Assembly (NCBI GenBank): GCA_023091735.1 | Contig: JALKBU010000397.1 | Span: 1 to 43,060, forward strand | Length of the DNA stretch: 43,060 nucleotides | Source of the DNA: Trichomonas tenax | Lineage: Eukaryota > Parabasalia > Trichomonadida > Trichomonadidae | Reading direction: 5' to 3' | Part shown: one piece after another, positions 7,813 to 18,128 of the stretch | How positions within the stretch are numbered: position 1 is the stretch's first letter | How the letters are laid out: each line of letters starts with the position of its first letter | Notes under the pieces: model-generated | Databases searched by the model: none | What the model was told of the DNA's origin: nothing | What the model saw: the letters and a program-made list of their open reading frames with translations, nothing else | Program-made: the position numbers and the translations under genes

Positions 7813-9098
7813 TTATAGCATTTCAGCTGATTCTGCTTGACCGACGACAGTTTCTTCTTTCTTATTGCTCTTCTTATGCTTGACGATAAGAATAACAGAA
7901 ACAACGATGATGCAAATGACAGTGATTGCACCAATGACGCATCCGATGATGATTCCTGTTCGTTTTCCGTTTGATGGCTGAGATGATGACTGTTCTGAGA
8001 ATGGATCACAGTCGAAGTATTGCGTTCGAAGTTCGAGTGTTCTGCAGAATCTCTCTGGTGGAGGACACTTGAATCCGTTGACAGATCCATCGATTGTGAG
8101 ATTGAACCAGACATCGACGTTCTTATTCGTGCACTTGACTTGATTGATTCTTTCATCTGTTCTTATGTCTATTGTGAAGTCGCTGTACCCAGTGCACTTG
8201 TAATTTGAACACTCGACCGGCTTTCCAGGAATGACAGCCTGACTCTCGTTACAGTAAACGTCGGGCGTTTTTATGTTTTGGTATTCTAAATATGCATCAT
8301 TTAAGATATAGTCCCAATTTAATGGATTAATGAACTCTTCATACTGCTGGCAAAGAATAAGTGATGAATTCTTCTCACACTTTGCTCGAGCTTCTTCTTT
8401 CGTTAAGCATTGCGGCTTTTTCGTCGCGAATCCTTTATAATCATGCATGACAATATCATCGAAATCCTTGAACAGATATCCATCTGGATACGTCTTTTGT
8501 GGTGGACCGACTGCAAAGTCTTTGATATACTTTCCATCGATCGACTTCGGATTTCCATAAACCATCGACATGTTCAACTTATAATTTCCAGTGTCGAGAA
8601 GGACTGCAGCCGTCGCATCTGTCAACTTATACTCGTTTGACATTGCCCATGCATTCATTATGTCTCCAAAGTGAACCAATGGTTTATTGTGAGTGAAGGC
8701 GGTTCCTTCTCCACCTTCTTCTTCGAGCTCAAGTCCAGATGGACACGTTTTTCCATCATCACTGACAAAAGTTTCAACATCATATTGATTCAGTGCAAAT
8801 TTGTTTGTATGTGGTGTCATGAGATATGCACAATTCCTCTTGAACTTTATTATTGAACACAGAATCTGCTCGTAAGGATCAAAATTATCGTATGGATGAA
8901 AATATGGAATAATTCTTGTAAATAGCCTAAAGCATGTAATAATTCATGCATTTCAATTTTGGGCAGCAGTGGATTATTTATTTGGTTTGAATTAAATGCT
9001 ATTCTACCTTCAATAATTTGAGCAGGATCTGGCATAACACTTCCATGCGATGCATAGGCTAAAAGTTCTGTTTTTGATGTTACTGAAGAAATGTGCAT
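7813..9098 (-). pseudogene. GP63-like (leishmanolysin, M8) surface metallopeptidase, broken
   Basis: On the minus strand, an 82-codon piece (9098-8850) carries the zinc motif HELLHALGY (His at 8948 and 8936). The reading frame then shifts just after that motif, near 8924, and continues to 7813. The second piece carries the third zinc-ligand region (GGEGTAFTHN), the Met-turn DIMNA, a Cys-rich C-terminal domain, one transmembrane helix (about GIIIGCVIGAITVICIIVV) and a short basic cytoplasmic tail. This matches the architecture of trichomonad GP63-like proteins, which are cell-surface zinc proteases. The N-terminal third of the family is missing: in-frame stops precede 9098 and no propeptide is recognisable. 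The gene therefore has a 5' truncation and at least one frameshift. The C-terminal part is well preserved, which suggests recent death. A single-base assembly error could explain the frameshift but not the missing N-terminus. Confidence 0.85.
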
Positions 9099-9454
9099 AT
9101 TTTATAGCTAGAGAACATATTTCATTGCATTAAATCCTGCATAAATATATATATTTGATGCCAAGCGAATGATTTTTTTAATATCGTGTGAAATGATGCT
9201 AACTGCTTTAATTTGGTGCAGTCATTTAGTATTATTGAATGAACTGAAGCAATTGCATCTTCAAAAATCTTTTTCTATTAATATCAGTGTTCATGAAGAT
9301 AACAGTTTTCAAAAGAAAAAAAAATGAACAGAAAAAAGGAGCGCATTTGAAAACAAGTTTTGCGAGTCTTAGACATTGAAAAAAATTAGAGTGTTCAATT
9401 CATCTAAGATAGTGAGTGAAATGGTATTTAATGAAGTTGTAATAACGTGTTTTT

Positions 9455-11020
9455 GTGATTCACAGAATAAGATTTGAATATGAAAAAGGTGGCTTGACAT
9501 TCATTTTTCATGGAAGAATTTCTTCTGATGCAGGAATCAGATATGCAGACAGTGACAGGATTCTTCAATCTGTCAGTGGAACTATCACTGATATCATTAT
9601 TAAAGCATCATGCGAGATAATTAATGGAAATAGTGATATTGACTATTGTTTCAAAGATGCTGCTGAAATTTTAGTTTGTTTCAGCTTTGAACCTGATCCT
9701 CGATTACAAACAATCAAACAATATGCATTTTATAAATTATCTAAATTAACTAAAGCAGATTTTTCAAATTGTGCTCGTTTGACAACTATTGGAGATTATG
9801 CATTTCAAAATTGTAAATCTTTATCTTCAATAACTCTTCCAGAAGGTTTATCAACAATTGGAGAATATTCGTTTTCAGACAATGCAATGGAACATCACAA
9901 CTGGAAAATATAGAGTATAATGCATTTTATGGATGCTTTAATTTGATCTCTATTTTCGATTTTCCGTCAATTAAGTGCATCGATCAGTACGCATTCTATC
10001 GCTGTGGCCTTCGCATTGGAATTCAATTTGGACCATCGCTAACAAACATCGGACAGTATTGTTTTGCTGAAGTTCCCAATCTCTAGAGCATTGAGTTTAC
10101 TTCAACTAAACCACTTACAATTGCAAATAATGCCTTTTATCTTTGCAGTAAAGTTAAATCATTGCTATTTAATAATGCAGCAAGTATTAGCGTAGGATAT
10201 TATACATTTATGGGTCTAACGCAGATCGAAACACTATATATTCCGAACAACATTGCAACTGCTGGTTCTTTCTGTTTTGCATCATGTGGAATAAAAAATG
10301 TTACATTTGAGCTGAACACTTTTACGCCGGGTGTATTGTCAATTGGAATGTTTTCAAAATGCTCATTTTTATCAAATTTCCACATCCCAACCAACATTCA
10401 GAAAGTTGGTATTCAATCTCTTGAAATGACAGCAATCTCATCGATTGATATTCCGGACTCAGTAACAGACCTTATGAGTCAGTGCTTCCGTCTTTGTTAT
10501 AGACTCTCAGAGGTTAATATCACAGACAATTCAAAGCTTGCCAACATAGGTTATGGCGTTTTTGATGGATGCGTGAACTTCGCTAAATTGATACCATTCC
10601 GTTCATCAAACTTTGCTGTAGATTATGGTGCATTATGTATACATGTTCATTATGTATACATCATCACTTGATAAGATGATTGTTTACCCACCTGCTTTTC
10701 CATCGCGTTTCTTTGCACTTGCATACAGTGTTAAATCTATTGCGGAGATTGCATTCATCGGTTGCATCAATCTTGAAGTTATTCTTATTCCAGATAACAC
10801 TGTCAAAAGTATTGGAAACAATGCATTTGAATGATGTATCAACCTTCGCAGCATCAACATACCTCTTTGTGTCGAAACTATTGGACGCGATGCTTTTGCA
10901 GGCTGCCGTAAGTTATCATGTGGAATAATCGTTCAAAACAAAAGCAATTCATTCCGCCAACAGCTTTTATTATCTGGACTTCCATTCCGTGCACTTCGTA
11001 TTTGCGACATTAAGACGTGA
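9455..11020 (+). pseudogene. BspA-like leucine-rich-repeat surface protein, broken
   Basis: Several frames on the plus strand together encode a string of LRR_5/BspA repeats. Typical pieces are LTTIGDYAFQNCKSLSSITL, CIDQYAFYRCGL, SIGNNAFE and ETIGRDAFAGCRKL. The pieces lie at 9455-9913, about 9900-10085 (ending at a TAG), 10087-10671, about 10638-10834 (ending at a TGA) and on to a TGA at 11018-11020. At least two frameshifts (near 9890 and 10640) and two in-frame stops interrupt the chain. There is no ATG at the front; the first frame opens after a stop and its first available codon is GTG. BspA-like proteins are a very large trichomonad family thought to act at the cell surface. The repeat family is certain, and the gene is not functional as it stands. 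Confidence 0.9.
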
Positions 11021-11531
11021 TTTTCTTCATATGTTCATATGAGTATTTTCAAACTTATTGGTGTGATTATTATAATGTAGAATGGTTTTTTTTTCAATGA
11101 TTGACATTATCAATTATTTTCAATTCAAAACTTAATCGATTAAGTATAGAATCGAAAATAATGTCAGTTTTGAACATTTTACATGTGCTTTCACGCCCGT
11201 AAATATCCAATTTTAATTTTTTTGCTGACATTTCAGGGATTATAAAGCTTTGGAATGGAACATATATTGATTGAGGGTATAATCACTTCAAGAATAAATA
11301 TTCTTCATTATGCTATTGCATCTGATGAAAATATTCTCATAATAGGACTTAAATTATACAATCATTCATTTACACAGAATGTGGCTATTCATTGTTCAAA
11401 GTGTATCTATGTGTGTCATTAAAATATTAAAAATGTTTTTTTGACCATATAATAAGACTTTAAAGTAGAGTGAAGAAAGTAGTTTTTGAACTCTATAAAC
11501 AGTGACAATAAAGAATATTATAGAATGAGAA
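11021..11531. other. Gene-free spacer
   Basis: This AT-rich sequence lies between the BspA-like remnant and the convergent small gene. I see no coding signal, RNA gene or clear repeat. Confidence 0.5.
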
Positions 11532-11900
11532 TTAAATTTCAGTTATTTCAGTGATTGGACGAGCTGTATAATTTGCGCCATTGTCATGAATGTAAAGATG
11601 ATTATAGCATACTCTGTACTTCTTTCCTGGCTGCAATGTCTTGCAGATTTCGAGAATTTTAGGATCTTGGTTGAAAACTTGATTATTTATATCAACATGG
11701 ATTTTCTCTTGCTTTTCATCGCCGTATTCACCTTCCTTGACGTACTTTGTGTACTCAAGCACTTTGAAAATTGCACAATCTTTTGCATGTCCGCATTTAT
11801 CAGGGCAAAGAGATGTCATGAACCTGCACGGAAAGTGCTGAACTCCGACAAATTTACTTATCGTTTCGTGGACAGAAAGAAGATCGAACGTGATGCTCAT
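11532..11900 (-). CDS. Small conserved-looking Cys-containing protein of unknown function
   Basis: This encodes 122 residues from the ATG at 11900-11898. The frame is open further upstream, but the start is fixed by a near-perfect trichomonad initiator ending on the A of this ATG. The sequence is compact and well ordered. It has an aromatic/Cys core, FVGVQHFPCRFMTSLCPDKC followed by GHAKDCAIFKVLEY, then a GEYGDEKQE turn and a C-terminal YRVCYNHLYIHD strand pattern. The six Cys and the His near them might bind a metal or form disulfides. The alternating strands suggest a small beta-barrel (OB-like) fold, which is a guess. No signal peptide, membrane segment or coiled coil is visible in the 122-residue form. 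It stands alone, convergent with the dead BspA-like gene. I cannot name the family. Confidence 0.75.
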   Translation of the reverse strand: MSITFDLLSVHETISKFVGVQHFPCRFMTSLCPDKCGHAKDCAIFKVLEYTKYVKEGEYGDEKQEKIHVDINNQVFNQDPKILEICKTLQPGKKYRVCYNHLYIHDNGANYTARPITEITEI

Positions 11901-11912
11901 TATGAGAAGTGA
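11900..11912 (-). promoter_or_regulatory. Trichomonad-type initiator (Inr) at the start codon
   Basis: On the minus strand, 11912-11900 reads TCACTTCTCATAA. This matches 12 of 13 positions of the Inr consensus known from Trichomonas vaginalis (TCAYTWYTCATTA). The final A is the A of the ATG, giving an expected leader of about 10 nt, which is normal for this lineage. This is the only good Inr I found next to a gene in the window. Confidence 0.75.
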
Positions 11913-13712
11913 ACTCAAGAAATTTTTAAAAATTTGTGAGGTGAATTCTAACATTCATTTTTATTCTTTTTTATATTAGTGATTATATATTTTCAGGAAT
12001 CTGAACAAATGGTTTCGGTTCGAAGCTTTAAATTTTATTCTATTAGTGAGCAACATTTTATTTTGATCGAACTTTTTTCAAACTGCGAAATTGAAAATGT
12101 ATAATCTTGGAAATGAGAATATTATAGTTTTACATTTATTTTTAGTTTTTGACATAAATATTGAGTCACGCCGGATTTTTTTCCTATCGTCGCGAAAAGT
12201 CCAGATTTTATTACGATAGAGAACCTTAAACAAAAAATGATCAAAATTATCGGAAAAAGTTTGTGTTATGGTTTGATGAATGCAACTACCTTATATCCAT
12301 ACTGATAGAGCACAATATATTTGAATATGAGTATCAATTATATATTTTTATTATGATTATTGAAGAATATCTAGCTAGAATCTTGTGATTTGAATGTATA
12401 AATAGGTGATAAGCTAGCTTACAAATGTAGCTATTGTTATTCATTGTGTTCTTCATTAACAAATCAAGTCGAGTTTAATGAGAATTATCAAATGATTGCG
12501 AAGAAGATATATTGAGTTCCTGAATAGTATATAATTGTGTACATCATATTTATAAACATAATCAAAAAAGATAGATGAATTTAAAACAAATGAGAAGGAT
12601 ATAAATTATTTATTGATTCATTATTTAGTAAAATGCAAATATAATTAGTATATTATATATGCGTATATGTGGGTGTGATGCATAGTCTAGGAATTGGATG
12701 AAATGCCATATGCTTTAGGGAATTGATTGAAATCTAGAATCTAAAGCTGTGATATGACTTGATTTAACATATAATCTTTATTTCTATATTCTGTATGTTC
12801 GTATTGTGCTTGTGTTGTATTTCTAAACGCTCGATATTCAACGGACTCACTCTAAGGGTCCTACAGATGAGAAGTAACAGCGAATGAAATAAAAATATAT
12901 TAACTTAAATTCATCATCAAATTTCATCATTAAAAATATTGATTTTTATGCTTTTAACCGATGTCAATACTCATTGCAAGTCTTTTAATTTTGTTTAATA
13001 CAACTTTTACTACATTCTTTTAGTTGTATTGGTCAATCTATTTTCGAAATCTTTTTACTCTCATTTAAATGCATTCTTCTCCTAGGGCTACGCTTTGGCA
13101 ATAAAGAAATGCTTCCCACAGCCAAATCTAGCATCAAGAAAATTTCAAAATATTAACCTTTTTGATTTAGAAATATGTTATACAGCTTCCATGGATACAC
13201 TATACTTGTCCAATAGAACCTATCCTTACTGAAATTCCGCTTTCCCCCATATATTTCCAATTTTCAAAAATCTATTATATCTGTTTTAAGATATTACACA
13301 CTTATAAAGCTTTTGTTTATTCTTGAGTGATGATTGTTCGTTGTTAATTCATGATAATCTCGCTTATATGTTTATAATCACACTTTGATCTCACCTTCTT
13401 ATACGAGATTTATATGTTTTTATAGGCCCTAAACCTAGACCAGTCTGTACCTAGTGTAGTTGCACTGGCATTCGGGTCCTGAATAAGCTCCTTTATCGAG
13501 ATAAAATTTGTCATATTTTTCCCTAAGGCCCCTATGTCTGAAGGCTTTTTAATCGTCATTTCTCTCAATTCCTCTCAATAGGGGCCACCTTTGGGCAACC
13601 AGTTTATAATGTTACTTTTATGGTTATTTTTACTTATCTCTGATTTGACAGTATACATGACAAAAAATCTAAAAATATATATTTTAATAAAACTTCATGA
13701 ATAAATATAAAC
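11913..13712. other. Gene-free AT-rich stretch
   Basis: About 1.8 kb with no supported reading frame. Short GC-richer islets (near 12840-12870, 13430-13500 and 13580-13610) do not fold into a tRNA and match nothing I recognise. A tatacatgaca element at 13652-13662 resembles the promoter-like motif, but it lies at the 3' side of the coiled-coil gene, so it is probably coincidental. Confidence 0.5.
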
Positions 13713-16700
13713 TTAGTTACGAGGAAATGATTCTGGTGGTGGAGATTTCAAAACAGATGTTCCTCTATAGTGCTGCTTCTGCTTTGAATATGCATTCTCG
13801 GCAGTAATTTTTGCAATCGATTCCTCGATCGCAAGACGAAGTTCTACAATCGAATCAGATACATATGTTTGGTTTGTGAGATTGTTGTAGAGCTTCTTGG
13901 CCCAGTTTAGCCATGTTCTTGCACAGTTTTCTGATCTCGCATCAGAGATTTGGCGGCTTTGTCTTGTCAACAATGATCTTGTGTGGGTCTTAAACAAGTC
14001 ATCATCATCGATAATCTTGACAAGGCTGTCAATGAAGAATGCGAGTGGCTGCTTGCCAACATCGAAGCGTTCTCTGATTTCGACATTTTCGCGTGCTAAT
14101 TGCTCTGCAAGTTCGAAGAAAGTAGAAACAGAAAATGCAACATTTGAAATATTGAGTGCTTTGCAGATCAACTGGAACAAAGTTGTGGCCTTTGAACTGA
14201 CAAATTCTGTTTCAACTTCACGCTTAAGTATTGGAATGTATTTCTGCTTGAGTTCCTTCTTGATGCTCTTGATGACTGATGGAGAAACACCTTTCGTTGG
14301 AGAAATAACACTATCGAGTTCATCAATCTCAAGGAAGGACCTTCTCAATCCCTTTTCAATCTTTGGTGTAAGAAGTGTTACAATATCGCTCCTAAGCTTT
14401 GTAACATCCTTGTTCTTGGATGACTTAGAGTGAATGAATTCTTGCCTGATTTCATCGATGACAATTTGCCTCATTTCAGTCTTCATTCTGTGCTGATTTT
14501 CTGGGGAATGAATATCCTGTCTGTACTTCAAGTCGTATTCTGCTCTGAGTTTGGCTTCAATTTCAACACGAAGTTCTTGTTCAATTTCAGCACGAAGCTC
14601 CATCTTGAGTTTTTCAACATCAACAGTGAAACTCTGCTGATAGAACATTCTCTGGTTTTCATTACTCTGAGAATTATCTCTGAATGATCTTGAATAGTTT
14701 GTATACCTATCTTGGAGGTTCTTCTGTCCATCATTGAACTGCAAATAGTTTGTAGATTTGTCATTGAATTGTGGATTCTTTTGGCTTTCATTCATCTGTG
14801 AATAATTGGTGGGTATATCCTGGAAGTTCTTCTTGTTGGGGCTGATTTGTGAATAATTTGTAGACTTATCGCAGAATGACAGTGAAGCATTCTGCGTTTC
14901 GTTGAACTGAGAATAATTCGTCGACTTATCTCTAAATGAAAGAGTATTAGACTGCTTTTCGCTTCTAAGTTTGTTTTCAACATCTTTAGTGATCTGTTCG
15001 ATTGTTGAATCATATATCTGGTTATAGACCTGCTTTCTGATTTCAGCGCTAATCCTGTTCTCTTCATCAGATGTGAGTGGTCTCGATCTCATTTCAGCAC
15101 TAATTTGTGCACGGATTTCATCTTCGAGCTCTTCTCTGAACATTGCTTTGAGAGCCTTGTAATCTGTGACTGGCTTAGTTGAGAAGAACGAACTGTTGTT
15201 ATTGTTGGTGTTAGATGTATTAGTTCCTGTAGCAGCATATTGAAGACCGACTTCTTCAACTGTCTGCTCTTTGATTTCATCATAAATCATGTTTCTAAGC
15301 TCAGATTCCTTCTTTTCAAGGTAAATTGTGTTCTCTTCGTTAAGCTTGCGTTGAACATCCTCTCTTATTGCTGTAACCATGAAATCTGGAACTTGAACTG
15401 GTTTGTTCTTGTATTCTTCTTCAATTTCTTCTCTGATGCTGTCAATAACAGAGTCGCGAATTTGCTGTGAGATCTTTTGTCTTAACTCGCGCTGAAGTCG
15501 AACAGTAAGTTGTGTCTCAAGTGTTGGTTTGATATCATTTTCGATTCTGTCGTTCATCTTTTCTAGGTATTCCTTTGATAATTTTTGTCTAAGATTGGCT
15601 TCGATATCTTTACGTAATTGATATTCATTTTCACGCATTTGTTGTTGATATTTACGCTTAAGTTCATCGTTAATCTTGCGTTTGAGTTTCTCTGAGATTT
15701 CCTCTGTTACAGATTTAACGAGTTCTTGGCGAATCTTGTTTGTCTCTGTGTCGCGAACTTCTTGTTGAATTTGTCTTCTGACATTAGATTCGACCTCAAT
15801 GCGGAGTTTGTCGCGAAGCTGGACTTCCATTTCATCACGAATTCTCTCGCGAAGCTTGGGCTCTAACTCCTTCTTGATGATTGGCCTGAAGTGGAACTCT
15901 GCTTCTCCCCAAACATCCTTTCTAACATCATCGATAACTTGGTTTCTTATTTCGTTTGTGATTTGAGTCTTAAGTTCACGAATAAGCTTTGAATCTGTTG
16001 TGTCTACTGGGCCTGAGTTGACTCTTACAGCCTGGTACTCACTTTGGAGCTGACGGCGAATCTTTTCACGCTCATCTTTCATTCTTAATTCGTATTCAGC
16101 ACGAATGCTGTCTTCAAGAGCTTCTCGCATGTTGGATGCATCGCCAATTGATTCTTCATGAGAAAATGCAGCGAGTTCTTGCTGTAATTGTTCTATTCTT
16201 GCTTGATACTTCATTTCCAGATCATTTTGAATGGCAAGTCTAATTTGTTCACTTGGTTGTGATCTAATCTTGAGTAACTGTTGAACTATGAATGCTTCTT
16301 GGATCAATAAAACCTTTAACTCGCTAATCGAAATATTTTCATCATTTGCAAGCTGACACAATACTTTTGTTCTCATTTCAGCGTCAAAACCGTGGTCAAA
16401 GAGCTTGTTTATTGAGTAAAGAGGTGTGTCTGGGCTTGAAATCAAAGTCGAAATTAATTCTGTTGACTTTGCAGCCTGTTCAGCGAGGAAATCACGCGTA
16501 GCCTCCTTCAAAAATGTCCTTCCTGTCTGTTGCGAGATCAAAAATAGAGATTGTGGGTCTTGGCCTTTTGCGAGGCGAAGAAGGAACTCTATGTGGCCAT
16601 TGATCTGATAACAGAGTCTATATATCGAAGCATCACTTTGGTTCGTGAGATCGTACAAAAATTTCAGTAATTCGGATTGTTGATTTTGTTGATCTGTAAT

Positions 16701-16832
16701 TAATTGAATTTCTTTCAGCTTTTTCATGCGAATGACGTCGTCATCGCACGTCGCGTTGATGAGGTTCGCGATTATCGACGAAACGGAGTCATCCTGGAAT
16801 CGTCTTCGTCCTGCAATCGGGAAGCGCTCCAT
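13713..16832 (-). CDS. Long coiled-coil protein with TNYSQ repeats
   Basis: This encodes 1039 residues from the first ATG, 16832-16830; the open frame reaches 16862 only through a GTG. Residues about 1-200 form a folded helical domain. A charged coiled coil follows, from about 200 to 530, with strikingly regular runs of the form IRxELxxxIxEEIRxKLRxE. A Ser/Asn/Gln-rich island with degenerate (D/S)xSTNYSQ repeats lies around 640-750. A second coiled coil covers about 750-860, and the last 180 residues are helical and globular. There are no catalytic motifs, signal peptide or transmembrane segments. This is the layout of a cytoskeletal or basal-body structural protein. Trichomonads have an elaborate cytoskeleton, but that assignment is inference. 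An attacatga-like element lies upstream at 16886-16879. Confidence 0.85.
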   Translation of the reverse strand: MERFPIAGRRRFQDDSVSSIIANLINATCDDDVIRMKKLKEIQLITDQQNQQSELLKFLYDLTNQSDASIYRLCYQINGHIEFLLRLAKGQDPQSLFLISQQTGRTFLKEATRDFLAEQAAKSTELISTLISSPDTPLYSINKLFDHGFDAEMRTKVLCQLANDENISISELKVLLIQEAFIVQQLLKIRSQPSEQIRLAIQNDLEMKYQARIEQLQQELAAFSHEESIGDASNMREALEDSIRAEYELRMKDEREKIRRQLQSEYQAVRVNSGPVDTTDSKLIRELKTQITNEIRNQVIDDVRKDVWGEAEFHFRPIIKKELEPKLRERIRDEMEVQLRDKLRIEVESNVRRQIQQEVRDTETNKIRQELVKSVTEEISEKLKRKINDELKRKYQQQMRENEYQLRKDIEANLRQKLSKEYLEKMNDRIENDIKPTLETQLTVRLQRELRQKISQQIRDSVIDSIREEIEEEYKNKPVQVPDFMVTAIREDVQRKLNEENTIYLEKKESELRNMIYDEIKEQTVEEVGLQYAATGTNTSNTNNNNSSFFSTKPVTDYKALKAMFREELEDEIRAQISAEMRSRPLTSDEENRISAEIRKQVYNQIYDSTIEQITKDVENKLRSEKQSNTLSFRDKSTNYSQFNETQNASLSFCDKSTNYSQISPNKKNFQDIPTNYSQMNESQKNPQFNDKSTNYLQFNDGQKNLQDRYTNYSRSFRDNSQSNENQRMFYQQSFTVDVEKLKMELRAEIEQELRVEIEAKLRAEYDLKYRQDIHSPENQHRMKTEMRQIVIDEIRQEFIHSKSSKNKDVTKLRSDIVTLLTPKIEKGLRRSFLEIDELDSVISPTKGVSPSVIKSIKKELKQKYIPILKREVETEFVSSKATTLFQLICKALNISNVAFSVSTFFELAEQLARENVEIRERFDVGKQPLAFFIDSLVKIIDDDDLFKTHTRSLLTRQSRQISDARSENCARTWLNWAKKLYNNLTNQTYVSDSIVELRLAIEESIAKITAENAYSKQKQHYRGTSVLKSPPPESFPRN
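14670..14955 (-). repeat. Degenerate tandem repeat encoding about 20-residue TNYSQ units
   Basis: Inside the coiled-coil gene, about six degenerate units carry a core such as FRDKSTNYSQFNE or FCDKSTNYSQIS, spaced roughly 17-23 residues apart. The DNA copies differ at many positions, so the expansion is old. The units interrupt the heptad pattern and are rich in Tyr and Ser, so they could form a flexible phosphorylatable hinge between two rods. Confidence 0.7.
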
Positions 16833-17216
16833 TTTTAAACGTTCTTCTTTTAGTTTATTCACTAACCTTAATTTTCATGTAATGATATATTATTGCTTTA
16901 AACTTCTCCGTATTGATTATTGGTCTTAGAAATGATATTCCTATAAACTATAGCATCTGATGTTGAAAGGAAGTCATTGTTTTGAATTGACAAATATCAT
17001 TTTCCCATTTCCCTCATTTTGGACTCCAATTAGCTGAGACATGTTTATTTAGATGTGGTTGCTTGTATCAAATGAAAACCCCATTGTGGGTGAATATAAA
17101 TTAGTAAATGTACTTTCTTTTCTAGTCTCAAAATTTGGTATCTGTCATAAAGGAAAACATTCATTTTTACTGCTAATAAAGACAATTTCAAGCATTTGTG
17201 TGATATATATGAAGTA
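16833..17216. other. Spacer upstream of the coiled-coil gene
   Basis: This is the 5' flank of the minus-strand coiled-coil gene and the 3' flank of the glycine-rich pseudogene. Apart from an attacatga-like element near 16879-16886, I see nothing supportable here. Confidence 0.45.
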
Positions 17217-18128
17217 TCAAAGACTCATTATAAGGTTAAGAACAATAACAAGCCAAATCAATTTCGAATAAAACACTTGATTCGTACACTTAACAAATAC
17301 ATTTTGTAAAAATGTTAATCTTGCGCATCCATGACCTTGGTGGCCAATAACTTTGGAGTTAGAGTCAATGTCTAGCATAAACTCGTCTCCAGCAATCAAT
17401 TCAAAATCAGAAAATAGAGAATGAATCTAAGAACTTCCTCCCCCACCTGTTGCAGCATATAGATAACCAGCTGCACCTCCATAATGACCAGCTCCAGATG
17501 TTGTCTATCCAACAGCCGTTGGATTGCCGCCTGAATTGAATGCACCATTACGATCAGAACTTCCGGAATTAGTACCTGGAGAGTCCTGTTTTCCACCAGT
17601 GCCTTTTGAATAATACGATGAACCATAAATGCCATCAATTCCATCTCTTCCTATTAATCCACCTGTAGCCGATCCATTATGGATAACTCCAGGATATGTT
17701 GCAGCACCAGAACCTCCTCATGCCTTCATAATTGCGTGATCAATCGAAGGCGAATTAATCGTTAACCATATCATTCCTCCGCCTGAGCAACTACCTGTGA
17801 GTCCAGTTTGTGTTGCCGCATTACAGCTTCCGCGGCCTCCAAAGCCAAAAGTATTCCTAGTTAAACCTCTGACATTTCCTGGAAACCCTTTTTCTCCCAG
17901 GAAAAAATAAAGGCCCGTGGCGTTGGTAAATGCAATGGTACCCTTCACATAGCCTCCGCGACCTCCTTCGCACACTGGATAGCTTCCTCCTTGTGCTCCC
18001 CATAATTCAATTTTATAAATTCCTGGAGAAGCTTTAAATACGTGGGGCTGACATTCTGGTACTGCCTCATTTGGTCCTGTGACTGTACAATTGAATTTAA
18101 ATGTGAACGACTTCAAAGAAAATTTTTA
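17217..18128 (-). pseudogene. Glycine-rich ALK/LTK-like surface protein with three in-frame nonsense codons
   Basis: One minus-strand frame reads from about 18125 to the TGA at 17219-17217, about 300 codons without a single frameshift. It is broken by TGA at 17720-17718, TAG at 17507-17505 and TAG at 17429-17427. The sequence has the trichomonad glycine-rich pattern: a Cys near the start, ASPGIYKIELWGAQGGSYP, GGRGGYVKGTIAF, GGRGSC, SCSGGG, and later GAGHYGGAAGYLYAATGGGG. This resembles the glycine-rich domain of ALK/LTK receptors. The stops sit at positions where a single base change from Trp, Gln and Tyr codons is plausible. No ATG precedes the domain; a TAA lies four codons upstream of the first usable codon. 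A hydrophobic C-terminus (KLIWLVIVLNLIM) could be a membrane segment. It is most simply a young pseudogene. Confidence 0.8.

Noticed and set aside
9100..9450. Missing N-terminal part of the GP63-like gene upstream of 9098
   Set aside because: All three minus-strand frames carry stops every few dozen codons, and no propeptide or prodomain motif could be recognised.
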